Origin: Actinokineospora xionganensis
GTDB lineage: Bacteria; Actinomycetota; Actinomycetes; Mycobacteriales; Pseudonocardiaceae
Reading direction: 5' to 3'
Length of the DNA: 64,000 nt
Assembly: GCF_014323725.1 (NCBI RefSeq)
Contig: NZ_JABVED010000012.1
Coordinates: forward strand, 62,001 to 126,000
Below are positions 36,359 to 45,170 of this stretch, piece by piece. Within the stretch, counting starts at the first letter, position 1; each line of letters begins with the position of its first letter. Made by a program: the position numbers and the translations under genes. The notes under the pieces were generated by a model. The model had not been told where the DNA came from. It searched no databases and worked only from the letters and a program-made list of their open reading frames with translations.

Positions 36359-36757
36359 ATGGCCGAGCATGTCAGCGGCGAGTTCGTGATCGACGAGTGG
36401 AAGGCCGAGGACCCGTACGACGACGACGGCGGGACGCACCTGGGCCACGTCACGCTGACCAAGACCTTCTCGGGCGCGCTGGTGGGCACCAGCGAGGTGC
36501 ACATGATCGGCGCGCAGAACCCGGAGGCGGGCACCGGGGCGTACGTGGCGATCGAGCGCGTCCACGGCGACCTGAACGGCCGGGCGGGCAGCTTCGTGCT
36601 GCAGCACACCGCCACGGCGTCCCCCGACGAGCAGTCGGCGAAGGTGACTGTCGTCCCTGGGACGGGGACCAACGAACTCGCCGGGCTGACCGGAGAGTTC
36701 GTGATCACCCGCCACGAGGACGGCAGCCACACCTACACGTTCGACTACGAGGTCTGA
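36359..36757 (+). CDS. DUF3224 domain protein
   Basis: A 132-residue beta-barrel protein of the DUF3224 family, recognised from GEFVIDEWKAEDP, KTFSGALVGTSEVHM and the ending GSHTYTFDYEV. ATG 36359 has AAGGGGAGAA upstream. It ends 3 bp before the convergent lepA stop. Function unknown; the fold may bind small ligands. Confidence 0.85.
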   Translation: MAEHVSGEFVIDEWKAEDPYDDDGGTHLGHVTLTKTFSGALVGTSEVHMIGAQNPEAGTGAYVAIERVHGDLNGRAGSFVLQHTATASPDEQSAKVTVVPGTGTNELAGLTGEFVITRHEDGSHTYTFDYEV

Positions 36758-36760
36758 GTG

Positions 36761-38599
<1,839 letters not shown>

Positions 38600-38649
38600 T
38601 CAGGTCCTCGCATGGTCAATGGATGCGTACATCGTCCCATGCCCCAAGG

Positions 38650-39447
38650 TCACGACTGATCCGGCGCTTTCCGGCGGCGCTGTGCGACGAGGGCGGCACC
38701 CACGGTGAGCACGGCCAACGCCGCCACGAGCGGCACCGGACCGAGGTCGTCGAGGACTCCGACCAGCCAACCCTGCACTTCCGAGGCCCCCTCGACCACG
38801 GGATCGGCCGGGTCGCCGTCGCCGTGGAACAGCCGCAACTCGTAGATCCCGTAGTAGCCGACGTAGAGGCCGGTGACGACGAGCAGCACGCCGCCGACCC
38901 GGTTGACGTACGGCAGCATCCGGCGCACCAGCGAGGTCATCGAGGCCGCCACGGCGAGCACCGCGACGACCAGGCCCATCCCCAGGCCGTAGGCGACGAA
39001 CGGGACGACGCTGCCACCGCGAAGGGCGATACCGGCGACGGCGAGGAACGGACCGACCGCGCACGACAGCGACGCGACCGCGTACGCCACGCCGTAGCCG
39101 ATCATCGAGATGATCCGTGTGCTCGGCGCGCCGCGGCTGGGTTTGGGGATCGGCAGCGGCAGGTCACGCCCGGACAGCAGCACGATGCCCGCGACGACCA
39201 GCGCGGCGCCGATCACCACGGTGACAACCGGCAGATACTGCTGCAGCGTCGCCGCGAAGGGCGCGCTGAGCAGGCCGAAGATGCCGAAGACCGCGATGAA
39301 CCCGACAGTCATCAGGGCGGCGGCGGCCAGCGCCCGACCGACCTTGGCCCCGCCGACGAGCGCCAGGTAGCCCGGCAGCATCGCGAACCCGCACGGGTTG
39401 ACCGTGGCCAACATGCCCGCGACGAGCGCGAGCCCCAGGTCCCCCAT
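38650..39447 (-). CDS. ccdA: Cytochrome c biogenesis/thiol transport protein CcdA family
   Basis: A 265-residue membrane protein with about six helices. The two conserved redox segments are ATVNPCGFAMLPGYLAL and SLSCAVGPFLAV, each with one Cys. It moves reducing equivalents from cytoplasmic thioredoxin across the membrane. It overlaps the stop of the upstream redoxin (TGATG), which is its likely electron acceptor. The C-terminus carries an additional periplasmic loop and a final helix. Confidence 0.9.
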   Translation of the reverse strand: MGDLGLALVAGMLATVNPCGFAMLPGYLALVGGAKVGRALAAAALMTVGFIAVFGIFGLLSAPFAATLQQYLPVVTVVIGAALVVAGIVLLSGRDLPLPIPKPSRGAPSTRIISMIGYGVAYAVASLSCAVGPFLAVAGIALRGGSVVPFVAYGLGMGLVVAVLAVAASMTSLVRRMLPYVNRVGGVLLVVTGLYVGYYGIYELRLFHGDGDPADPVVEGASEVQGWLVGVLDDLGPVPLVAALAVLTVGAALVAQRRRKAPDQS

Positions 39448-40013
39448 CAGCCCGCGAGACCCGCGACCTTGGCGGCGAGGGCGTCCTTGCTGAGCTGCTT
39501 GGTCTGCGTCTCGATGGTCCCGTCGGCGGAGATGAAGGCATACGAGGGCTGGTAGGTCACGCCGAAGCGCTTCCACAGTGCGGCCTCGGTGTCGGCGAGG
39601 TGGGTGAAGCCGCCGACTCCGCGCTTCTGGACGAAGTCGCGCATGGCCTCGAGCCGGTCCTGCGCGGCGACGCCGACAAAGGTGACCTTGCCGTCGTTCG
39701 CCTTGGCGATCTCGGCGAGTCCCGCCGCCTCACGCTGGCAGTTGGGGCACCACGGGGCCCAGAACCACAGCACGGCGGGCTTGCCCGCGAGCGAGTCGCC
39801 GCGGAAATCCTTGCCGTCGACGGTCATGGCGGTGAACTGGAGCTTCTCCGGGACGGCCGCCGTTGCGGCCGGGGCCGACGAACCCGCGGCCGGGCTCGTG
39901 GAAGCGGTCGTCGCGGCGGTCGTGCCGGGCTCGGGCTGACCGGCCGGGGCAGGCGTGCCGCCGCACCCCGCCAGCAGGAGAAGGGCGGCGAGCACCAGGG
40001 CAGGGCGGCGCAT
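39447..40013 (-). CDS. TlpA/ResA-type thioredoxin lipoprotein
   Basis: A 188-residue lipoprotein: signal ending LLLLAGC, a Thr/Ala/Pro linker of about 40 residues, then a thioredoxin domain with active site WCPNC and the cis-Pro in YQPSYAFI. It starts at ATG 40013 with a strong GGAGG six bases upstream; a GTG four codons earlier is less likely. It probably reduces extracytoplasmic disulfides, fed by the adjacent CcdA. Confidence 0.93.
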   Translation of the reverse strand: MRRPALVLAALLLLAGCGGTPAPAGQPEPGTTAATTASTSPAAGSSAPAATAAVPEKLQFTAMTVDGKDFRGDSLAGKPAVLWFWAPWCPNCQREAAGLAEIAKANDGKVTFVGVAAQDRLEAMRDFVQKRGVGGFTHLADTEAALWKRFGVTYQPSYAFISADGTIETQTKQLSKDALAAKVAGLAG

Positions 40014-40086
40014 TGAAACCTCCACGTCGTCGGAACCGAATCATCGCGCACGACGGCCCGTGGAAGTCCTTACGGGTTGATGACGG

Positions 40087-40467
40087 TCACGGGGTGCGGG
40101 AGTCGCGCCGCATGGGGTGTTCGGGCGGGACCTGCACCAGCACGATCCGGACCCCGTCAGGGTCGGCGAGCCAGGCCTCATGCAGACCCCACGGCTCCAG
40201 CCGGGGCTCGCGGGTGAACTCGACGCCACGCTCACGCAGTTCGGCGACGGCGGCGGCGAGGTCGCGCACCTGCAGCCACAGCGCGAGGTCGGGGGACGCG
40301 GGCTCGGACCCCGTCGACGAGAGCTCCAACTGGCCGCCGCCGAGGAAGAACACCGTGCCGCCGGGGAACTCGCGGAAGATCGCCAGGCCGAGGACGTCCC
40401 GATAGAAGACCATGGACCGCTCGGGGTCACGCGGATGGATGATCACGCGGCTCGTCAGGAACTCCAC
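40087..40467 (-). CDS. VOC superfamily (glyoxalase/bleomycin-resistance-like) protein
   Basis: A 126-residue vicinal-oxygen-chelate fold: FLTSRVIIHPRDPERSMVFY opens the first repeat and AWLADPDGVRIVLVQVP closes the second. Metal ligands are probably His near residue 9 and a Glu in the first half. The substrate is unknown. It is divergent from the PemK-like gene. Confidence 0.85.
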   Translation of the reverse strand: MEFLTSRVIIHPRDPERSMVFYRDVLGLAIFREFPGGTVFFLGGGQLELSSTGSEPASPDLALWLQVRDLAAAVAELRERGVEFTREPRLEPWGLHEAWLADPDGVRIVLVQVPPEHPMRRDSRTP

Positions 40468-40518
40468 ACCACAAGTCCTACCGGGGATCCGGCTCGCGCG
40501 CGACTACGCTCCCGCCCC

Positions 40519-40953
40519 GTGCGAGCTACCTCTGATGACCCCCGACCCGCCCGCGGCGCGGTCCGGGAGGCGTCCACCGACCGTCCCGCCACCATCGACT
40601 ACGCCCCGGATCTCGACGGAAACGCTGATCCGGGCGAGATCGTCTGGGCTTGGGTGCCCTATGAGGACGATCCGGAACGCGGCAAGGACCGGCCGCTGCT
40701 GGTCGTCGGCAGGCAGGGATCGGGCCTGCGCGCGCTGATGCTGTCGAGCAAAACTCCGCACGATCGCGAGCGCGACGACTGGCTTGAGGTCGGCTCCGGC
40801 ACCTGGGACCGCGAGGCCCGGGTGTCGTATCTGCGGCTGGACCGGCTCTTCGAGCTGGGCGAGGACGACATCCGCCGCGAGGGCTCGATCCTCGAAGCGG
40901 ACCGCTTCACCCTGGTCGCCGCCGCTTTGCGGGACCGCTACGGCTGGCGGTGA
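40519..40953 (+). CDS. PemK/MazF-like protein without adjacent antitoxin
   Basis: A 144-residue protein from GTG 40519. After a polar ~40-residue N-terminus comes the PemK-type barrel: [19 protein letters not shown], then [27 protein letters not shown] and [10 protein letters not shown]. MazF homologues cleave mRNA, but this subgroup usually stands alone in actinobacteria and may be inactive or act otherwise. No antitoxin ORF lies on either side. Confidence 0.75.
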   Translation: MRATSDDPRPARGAVREASTDRPATIDYAPDLDGNADPGEIVWAWVPYEDDPERGKDRPLLVVGRQGSGLRALMLSSKTPHDRERDDWLEVGSGTWDREARVSYLRLDRLFELGEDDIRREGSILEADRFTLVAAALRDRYGWR

Positions 40954-40971
40954 CTGGACAGCTTCCCCGGA

Positions 40972-40987
40972 AAAGTGATATCACTTT
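40972..40987. promoter_or_regulatory. Perfect 16-bp palindrome upstream of the SPFH-RHH pair
   Basis: AAAGTGATATCACTTT is a perfect palindrome 32-47 bp ahead of the SPFH start, followed at 41000-41005 by a partial copy (GATATC) of its centre. It is strikingly A/T-rich for this genome. The ribbon-helix-helix protein encoded two genes downstream is the obvious candidate ligand. RHH dimers bind short palindromes of this kind. Confidence 0.7.
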
Positions 40988-41018
40988 GCTTGGCAATAGA
41001 TATCCAGGGGAGGACGCT

Positions 41019-41963
41019 ATGACCACACCACAGGACTTCGAACGCCCAGTGCTGCCGTCGCCGCGAGTGCGCGAGAAGGAGGCGTTCGGCGCGGCGGGGC
41101 TGCCGCTGGCGGGCGCGGCGTTCGTGCTGGCGGTCGCCGGGCTGGGACTGATCGGCGTCGGCATCGGGGGGCTCGCCGACAGCGTGAACATCAGCACGCC
41201 GGTGGCGGCGGGGGCGATCGTCCTGGGCGTCGTCGCGGTCATCGCGGCCGGGCTCGCGGGGGGCGGGCTCACGATGGTGGCGCCCAACGAGGCCCGGGTC
41301 CTGCAGTTCCTCGGCCGCTACACGGGCACGGTGCGGCTCGACGGCCTGCGCTGGGTGAACCCGTTCACCACCCGACGCAAGGTGTCGACGCGGATCCGCA
41401 ACCACGAGACCGCGGTCATGAAGGTCAACGACGCCGACGGCAACCCGATCGAGATCGCCGCGGTGGTGGTCTGGAAGGTCGAGGACACCGCCCGCGCGGT
41501 GTTCGAGGTCGACGACTTCATCGCCTTCGTCGCCATCCAGACCGAGACCGCGGTCCGGCACATCGCCAACACGTTCCCGTATGACGTCCACGGCGAAGAC
41601 GCGATGTCGCTGCGGGACAACGCCGACGAGATCACCCGGCGGCTCTCCGCGGAGATCGCCGCCCGGGTCGAGGCGGCCGGGGTGCTGGTCATCGAGTCGC
41701 GCATCACGCACCTGGCGTACGCGCCGGAGATCGCGCAGGCGATGCTGCGCAGGCAGCAGGCGGGCGCGGTGGTCGCGGCCCGCACCCGGATCGTCGAGGG
41801 AGCGGTCGGCATGGTGGAGATGGCGTTGGCCCGGCTCGCCGAGAACGACGTGGTCGACCTCGACGAGGAGCGCAAGGCGGCGATGGTGAGCAATCTGATG
41901 GTCGTGCTGTGCAGTGACCGCGAGGCCCAGCCCGTGGTGAACGCCGGGTCGCTCTACCACTGA
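41019..41963 (+). CDS. SPFH/Band 7 (stomatin-like) membrane protein
   Basis: A 314-residue protein. Two hydrophobic segments at 27-55 and 62-85 are followed by a Band 7 domain starting at about 92 ([37 protein letters not shown]), then a helical C-terminus ([27 protein letters not shown], quoted in part) that probably oligomerises. Family members scaffold membrane microdomains. Its stop overlaps or abuts the start of the RHH gene, so the two form one unit. Confidence 0.9.
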   Translation: MTTPQDFERPVLPSPRVREKEAFGAAGLPLAGAAFVLAVAGLGLIGVGIGGLADSVNISTPVAAGAIVLGVVAVIAAGLAGGGLTMVAPNEARVLQFLGRYTGTVRLDGLRWVNPFTTRRKVSTRIRNHETAVMKVNDADGNPIEIAAVVVWKVEDTARAVFEVDDFIAFVAIQTETAVRHIANTFPYDVHGEDAMSLRDNADEITRRLSAEIAARVEAAGVLVIESRITHLAYAPEIAQAMLRRQQAGAVVAARTRIVEGAVGMVEMALARLAENDVVDLDEERKAAMVSNLMVVLCSDREAQPVVNAGSLYH

Positions 41964-42163
41964 TGGCCGAGCGCAAGAAGGTCCTTCTGCGGTTGGACCC
42001 GGCCGTGCACGACGCGGTGGCCCGGTGGGCGAACGACGAGTTGCGCAGCACCAACGCGCAGATCGAGTTCATGCTCCGCCGGGCCCTCGCCGAGGCGGGG
42101 CGGCTGCCTGACGGGGCGGGCGGCCTCCCCCGGCGCGGCCGCCCGCCCAAGGACGCGGACTGA
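41963..42163 (+). CDS. Ribbon-helix-helix (Arc/CopG-type) DNA-binding protein
   Basis: A 66-residue protein. KKVLLRLDPAVHDAVARWA forms the beta strand and first helix, LRSTNAQIEFMLRRALAEAG the second. A basic Pro/Arg tail (RRGRPPKD) follows. It overlaps the SPFH gene by one base. It probably binds the palindrome at 40972-40987 and represses its own operon; this is inference. Confidence 0.85.
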   Translation: MAERKKVLLRLDPAVHDAVARWANDELRSTNAQIEFMLRRALAEAGRLPDGAGGLPRRGRPPKDAD

Positions 42164-42619
42164 CTACTCGGCGACCTTCGTCCGCGAGGCGATGAGCTCC
42201 GTATCCTCCTCGTCGAGCAGCGCGGGTTCGATGTCGGCGGTGCACCACTTGCACTTGAGCGCGTCGATCGGGACGAACTCCTTGCAGTAGGGGCACTCAC
42301 GGCTGCCCTGCGCCCGGAAGTTGCCCAGGCCCGCCTTCTTCATGAGCTTGACCAGGCCGAACAGCACGAGGCCGAGCAGCAGGAAGTTCAACAGCTCGGT
42401 GAGGAACGCGCCGTATTTGAGCTCGGCGCCGTTGACGGTGAACATGAGGCTGCTGAAGTCGGGCTTGCCGAAGATCGCCGCGACCAGCTGCATCAGCACG
42501 TTGCCCGCGAGGCTCTCCACCAGGGCCGCGAACGCGGTGCCGATGATGAAGCCGAGCGCCAGGTCGAACATGTTCCCGCCGAGCGCGAACGCCTTGAATT
42601 CACTCCACAGGGCCTTCAC
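42164..42619 (-). CDS. mscL: Large-conductance mechanosensitive channel MscL with C-terminal zinc ribbon
   Basis: A 151-residue channel from GTG 42619. The first helix FALGGNMFDLALGFIIGTAFAALV (quoted for position 9-32 in parts) and the second FLLLGLVLFGLVKLMKK are the pore and lipid-facing helices. After them a zinc ribbon appears: CPYC and CKWC about 18 residues apart. It opens under hypo-osmotic stress. The ribbon is an addition not found in E. coli MscL. Confidence 0.9.
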   Translation of the reverse strand: MKALWSEFKAFALGGNMFDLALGFIIGTAFAALVESLAGNVLMQLVAAIFGKPDFSSLMFTVNGAELKYGAFLTELLNFLLLGLVLFGLVKLMKKAGLGNFRAQGSRECPYCKEFVPIDALKCKWCTADIEPALLDEEDTELIASRTKVAE

Positions 42620-42763
42620 GATCCGTCTCCTCTCGAATGCCTGGTGTTGGTCTGACATTTCGGGGGGCTGATCGTCATTCCGCAACCGGAAGAGCCGATG
42701 GGTGAGGCCAGGACCAGGCCTGTTAACCTTGCTCGACGCGCCGTACGGCACTCCGCCCTGGAG

Positions 42764-42785
42764 GAGACCTGCGTAAGCAGGGCCA
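42764..42785 (+). promoter_or_regulatory. rpsT leader hairpin with GUAA tetraloop
   Basis: CCTGC (42768-42772) and GCAGG (42777-42781) pair around GTAA, a stable GNRA tetraloop, extended by flanking GGAGA/GGCC. It sits 50 bp ahead of rpsT. Structured leaders that bind S20 exist in several bacterial groups, so autoregulation is possible. Confidence 0.4.
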
Positions 42786-42834
42786 CATGAAGACAGCGGC
42801 GCGCAATCCGCGTTTTTGAATCGAGGAGTTACGC

Positions 42835-43098
42835 ATGGCCAACATCAAGTCCCAGATGAAGCGCATCAAGACGAACGAGAAGGCGCGCCAGCGCAACAAG
42901 TCCGTCAAGTCCTCGGTCAAGACCGCGGTCCGCAAGTTCCGCGAGGCGACCGAAGCCGGCGACAAGGCCAAGGCCCTGGAGCTGCTGCAGGACGCCAGCC
43001 GCAAGCTCGACAAGGCCGCGGGCAAGGGCGTCATCCACGCCAACCAGGCCGCCAACAAGAAGTCGGCGATGGCCCTGGCGGTCAACAAGCTCGGCTGA
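42835..43098 (+). CDS. rpsT: 30S ribosomal protein S20
   Basis: An 87-residue basic three-helix protein, with [18 protein letters not shown] at the N-terminus and [17 protein letters not shown] at the C-terminus. ATG 42835 has GAGGAG seven bases upstream. Monocistronic; a strong terminator follows. Confidence 0.98.
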   Translation: MANIKSQMKRIKTNEKARQRNKSVKSSVKTAVRKFREATEAGDKAKALELLQDASRKLDKAAGKGVIHANQAANKKSAMALAVNKLG

Positions 43099-43111
43099 CC
43101 CAAGCCTTTCT

Positions 43112-43150
43112 CGACGGCGCCGTCCACCGCACTGGTGGGCGGCGCTGTCG
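43112..43150 (+). terminator. Strong hairpin terminator after rpsT
   Basis: CGACGGCGCCGTCCACC (43112-43128) pairs with GGTGGGCGGCGCTGTCG (43134-43150) with two G-T wobbles and a 5-nt loop, about 17 bp of stem. It begins 14 bp after the rpsT stop. There is no T tract, as usual in high-GC actinomycetes. Confidence 0.75.
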
Positions 43151-43209
43151 GCGTTCCGGGGCTTGCCTCGCTGATGAGCGGCGCGGGCGTCTGGGGCACA
43201 CTTCGCCCC

Positions 43210-43728
43210 ATGGATCTGGACCCGAAGCCCACCTCCGCGGCCCGCACGTCGCTGTCGCACATCATGACGGCGCTGGACACGAACCTCCTGGGCACGGTGC
43301 ACGGCGGCGTGATCATGAAGCTCGTCGACGACGTCGCGGGCGCGGTCGCCCAACGCCACTCCGGCGGCCCGGCGGTCACCGCCGCGATGGACGGCATGAC
43401 GTTCCTGCACCCGGTCCGCGTCGGCGACCTGGTCCACGCCCACGCGCAGGTCAACTGGGCGGGACGGTCCTCCATGGAGGTGGGAGTGCGCGTCCTGGCC
43501 GAGCCGTGGGACCGCGCGGGCGTCGCACCCACCAGGGTGGCCACCGCCTACCTGGTCTTCGTCGCGGTGGACGGCGAGGGCAACCCCCGGGCGGTGCCCC
43601 CGGTGAAGCCGGAAACCCCGGAAGACGAACGCCGCGGGGTGGAGGCCGAGATCCGCCGCAATAACCGGTTGGCCCGCCGCGACGAAATCCTCGCCAGCCG
43701 AACCCCAAAGGCGCCGGTGACTGAGTAG
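43210..43728 (+). CDS. Acyl-CoA thioesterase (hotdog fold)
   Basis: A 172-residue thioesterase from ATG 43210. LLGTVHGGVIMKLVDDVAG is the hotdog helix carrying the catalytic Asp, and RVATAYLVFVAVD is the closing strand. The C-terminus has a charged helix. It is of the BFIT/YciA cytosolic type; acyl preference is unknown. Confidence 0.9.
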   Translation: MDLDPKPTSAARTSLSHIMTALDTNLLGTVHGGVIMKLVDDVAGAVAQRHSGGPAVTAAMDGMTFLHPVRVGDLVHAHAQVNWAGRSSMEVGVRVLAEPWDRAGVAPTRVATAYLVFVAVDGEGNPRAVPPVKPETPEDERRGVEAEIRRNNRLARRDEILASRTPKAPVTE

Positions 43729-43808
43729 CAAGCAGGCGCCAGCCAGCCGGATGGCCCGCACATAATCCGTATCGGCAACGACGCTCTCCCCTCCGCCGTC
43801 CGTGGGAA

Positions 43809-43883
43809 GTTCAGCGGCCCACTCGTGCCGATGAGCCTTCGCCAGCCGAAGGACCGCCCGCTCCAGGGCGTAATCCGCGCCGG
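43809..43883 (-). repeat. Orphan duplicate of the holA 3' end
   Basis: These 75 bp match 43925-43999 (the last codons of holA) with an offset of 116 bp and about 85% identity. Most mismatches fall at third-codon positions, so the encoded peptide (ADYALERAVLRLAKAHR) is unchanged. In this copy the stop codon TGA has become TGG. It has no start and lies just downstream of holA. Confidence 0.8.
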
Positions 43884-43934
43884 GAGCGTCGTTGCTCCCC
43901 GCTCGCCAAGTCAAAGGAGCGGGAGTTCAGCCGC

Positions 43935-44912
43935 TCACTCGCGGCGGTGTGCCTTCGCGAGGCGGAGGACCGCCCGCTCCAGGGCGTAGTCCGCGTCGGC
44001 GGCAATGCCCTTCACGTCGGCGTTGACCTCGGCCACCACGCGCATCGCCTCTACCAGGCCCGTGGGTTTCCACCCGCGGCTCTGGGCCAGCGCCTTTTTG
44101 ACCTTCCACGCGGGCATGCCCAACTCACCGGCCAACCGGAACGGATCCGCCCGGCCCGCGCCCGCCACCCGCGCGACTGTCCGGACGGCGTCGGCGAGGG
44201 CGTCGGCCACCAGGACGTGTGGGACTCCGAGGTGCATCGCCCACCGCAGGGCCTCGAGGGCGCCGGGAACATCGCCGGTCACGGCTTTCTCGGCCACCGC
44301 GAAACCGGTCACGTCCGCACGTCCGCGGTGGTACCGCCGAACCGCTTCCTCCGTCACGGCCCCCGCGGTGTCGGCCACCAGCTGCGCGGAGGCGGCGGCC
44401 AGTTCCCGCAGGTCCGAGCCCACCGAGTCCACCAGCGCCGCGACGGCGGCCGGGTCGGTCTTCCCTCCCGCCCGGCGGATCTCGTTGCGGACGAACGCCT
44501 CCCGCTCGGCGGGCTTGGTGATCTTGGCGCACTCGGTGACGACCGCTCCCGCCTTGCGCATCGCGGCGACGATGTCCTTGCCCGCCTTGCGCCCGCCGCC
44601 GTTGTGGACGACGACGAACACGATGCCGTCGGCCGGGTTCTTCACGTACGAGATGATCACGGCCGCGATGTCCTGGGTGGCTTCGTGCGCGGCCTCGACG
44701 ACGATCACCCGGCCTTCGGCGAACAGGGACGGCGAGACCAGCTCGGCCAGCTCGGGGGATGTGAGTTCAGCCACGCGCACCCGGGTGAGGTCGGCCGAGG
44801 GGTCGGCGAGGCGAGCCGAGTCGAGTGCGGCGCGGATCGCGCGCTCGACCAGCAATTCCTCCTCCCCCAGCGCGAGTTGCAGAGGTGCCGGGGTGACCGC
44901 GGGCGAGTTCAC
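43935..44912 (-). CDS. holA: DNA polymerase III subunit delta
   Basis: Clamp-loader wrench subunit that opens the beta sliding clamp. The 325-residue protein, from GTG 44912 (VNSPAVTPAPLQLALGEEE), has the actinobacterial HolA pattern with LFAEGRVIVVEAA, TECAKITKPAEREAF and the C-terminal helical domain ending LRLAKAHRRE. The frame is open far upstream, across the SAM riboswitch, but that part is non-coding. A diverged copy of its last 25 codons lies downstream. Confidence 0.94.
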   Translation of the reverse strand: MNSPAVTPAPLQLALGEEELLVERAIRAALDSARLADPSADLTRVRVAELTSPELAELVSPSLFAEGRVIVVEAAHEATQDIAAVIISYVKNPADGIVFVVVHNGGGRKAGKDIVAAMRKAGAVVTECAKITKPAEREAFVRNEIRRAGGKTDPAAVAALVDSVGSDLRELAAASAQLVADTAGAVTEEAVRRYHRGRADVTGFAVAEKAVTGDVPGALEALRWAMHLGVPHVLVADALADAVRTVARVAGAGRADPFRLAGELGMPAWKVKKALAQSRGWKPTGLVEAMRVVAEVNADVKGIAADADYALERAVLRLAKAHRRE

Positions 44913-45032
44913 GCTGGGAATCCTGCCATGTGTGGGTGACAACCGCGGGCGCGCAACCACTCTCGGATACTGGACGCTTGCTGGCACCTGCCGGACACGG
45001 TGCCGTAGCGTCGCCGGCATAACTGAATACCG

Positions 45033-45157
45033 CTCATCCAGAGGGGCAGAGGGATCGGCCCGAAGAAGCCCCGGCAACCGGCGTGAGCCATGTCTTCCCA
45101 TGGGAGACGTGTGCGCGATCACGGTGCCAATTCCGACCCGCTTGCGGGATAGATGAG
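45033..45157 (+). ncRNA. SAM riboswitch (S-box/SAM-I type) upstream of thrC
   Basis: P1 is CTCATC (45033-45038) with GATGAG (45152-45157). The core follows in order: CAGAGGGGCAGAGGGATC, GGCCC, then GCCCCGGCAACC (J2/3 GGCAACC), a P3 hairpin, GGTGCCAATTCC, and a P4 hairpin CCCGC-TT-GCGGG. All hallmarks of the S-box aptamer are present. The 3' P1 strand runs into GAGGAG, the likely ribosome binding site of thrC, so P1 formation by SAM may block translation directly. Confidence 0.9.
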
Positions 45158-45170
45158 GAGATACCTCGCG

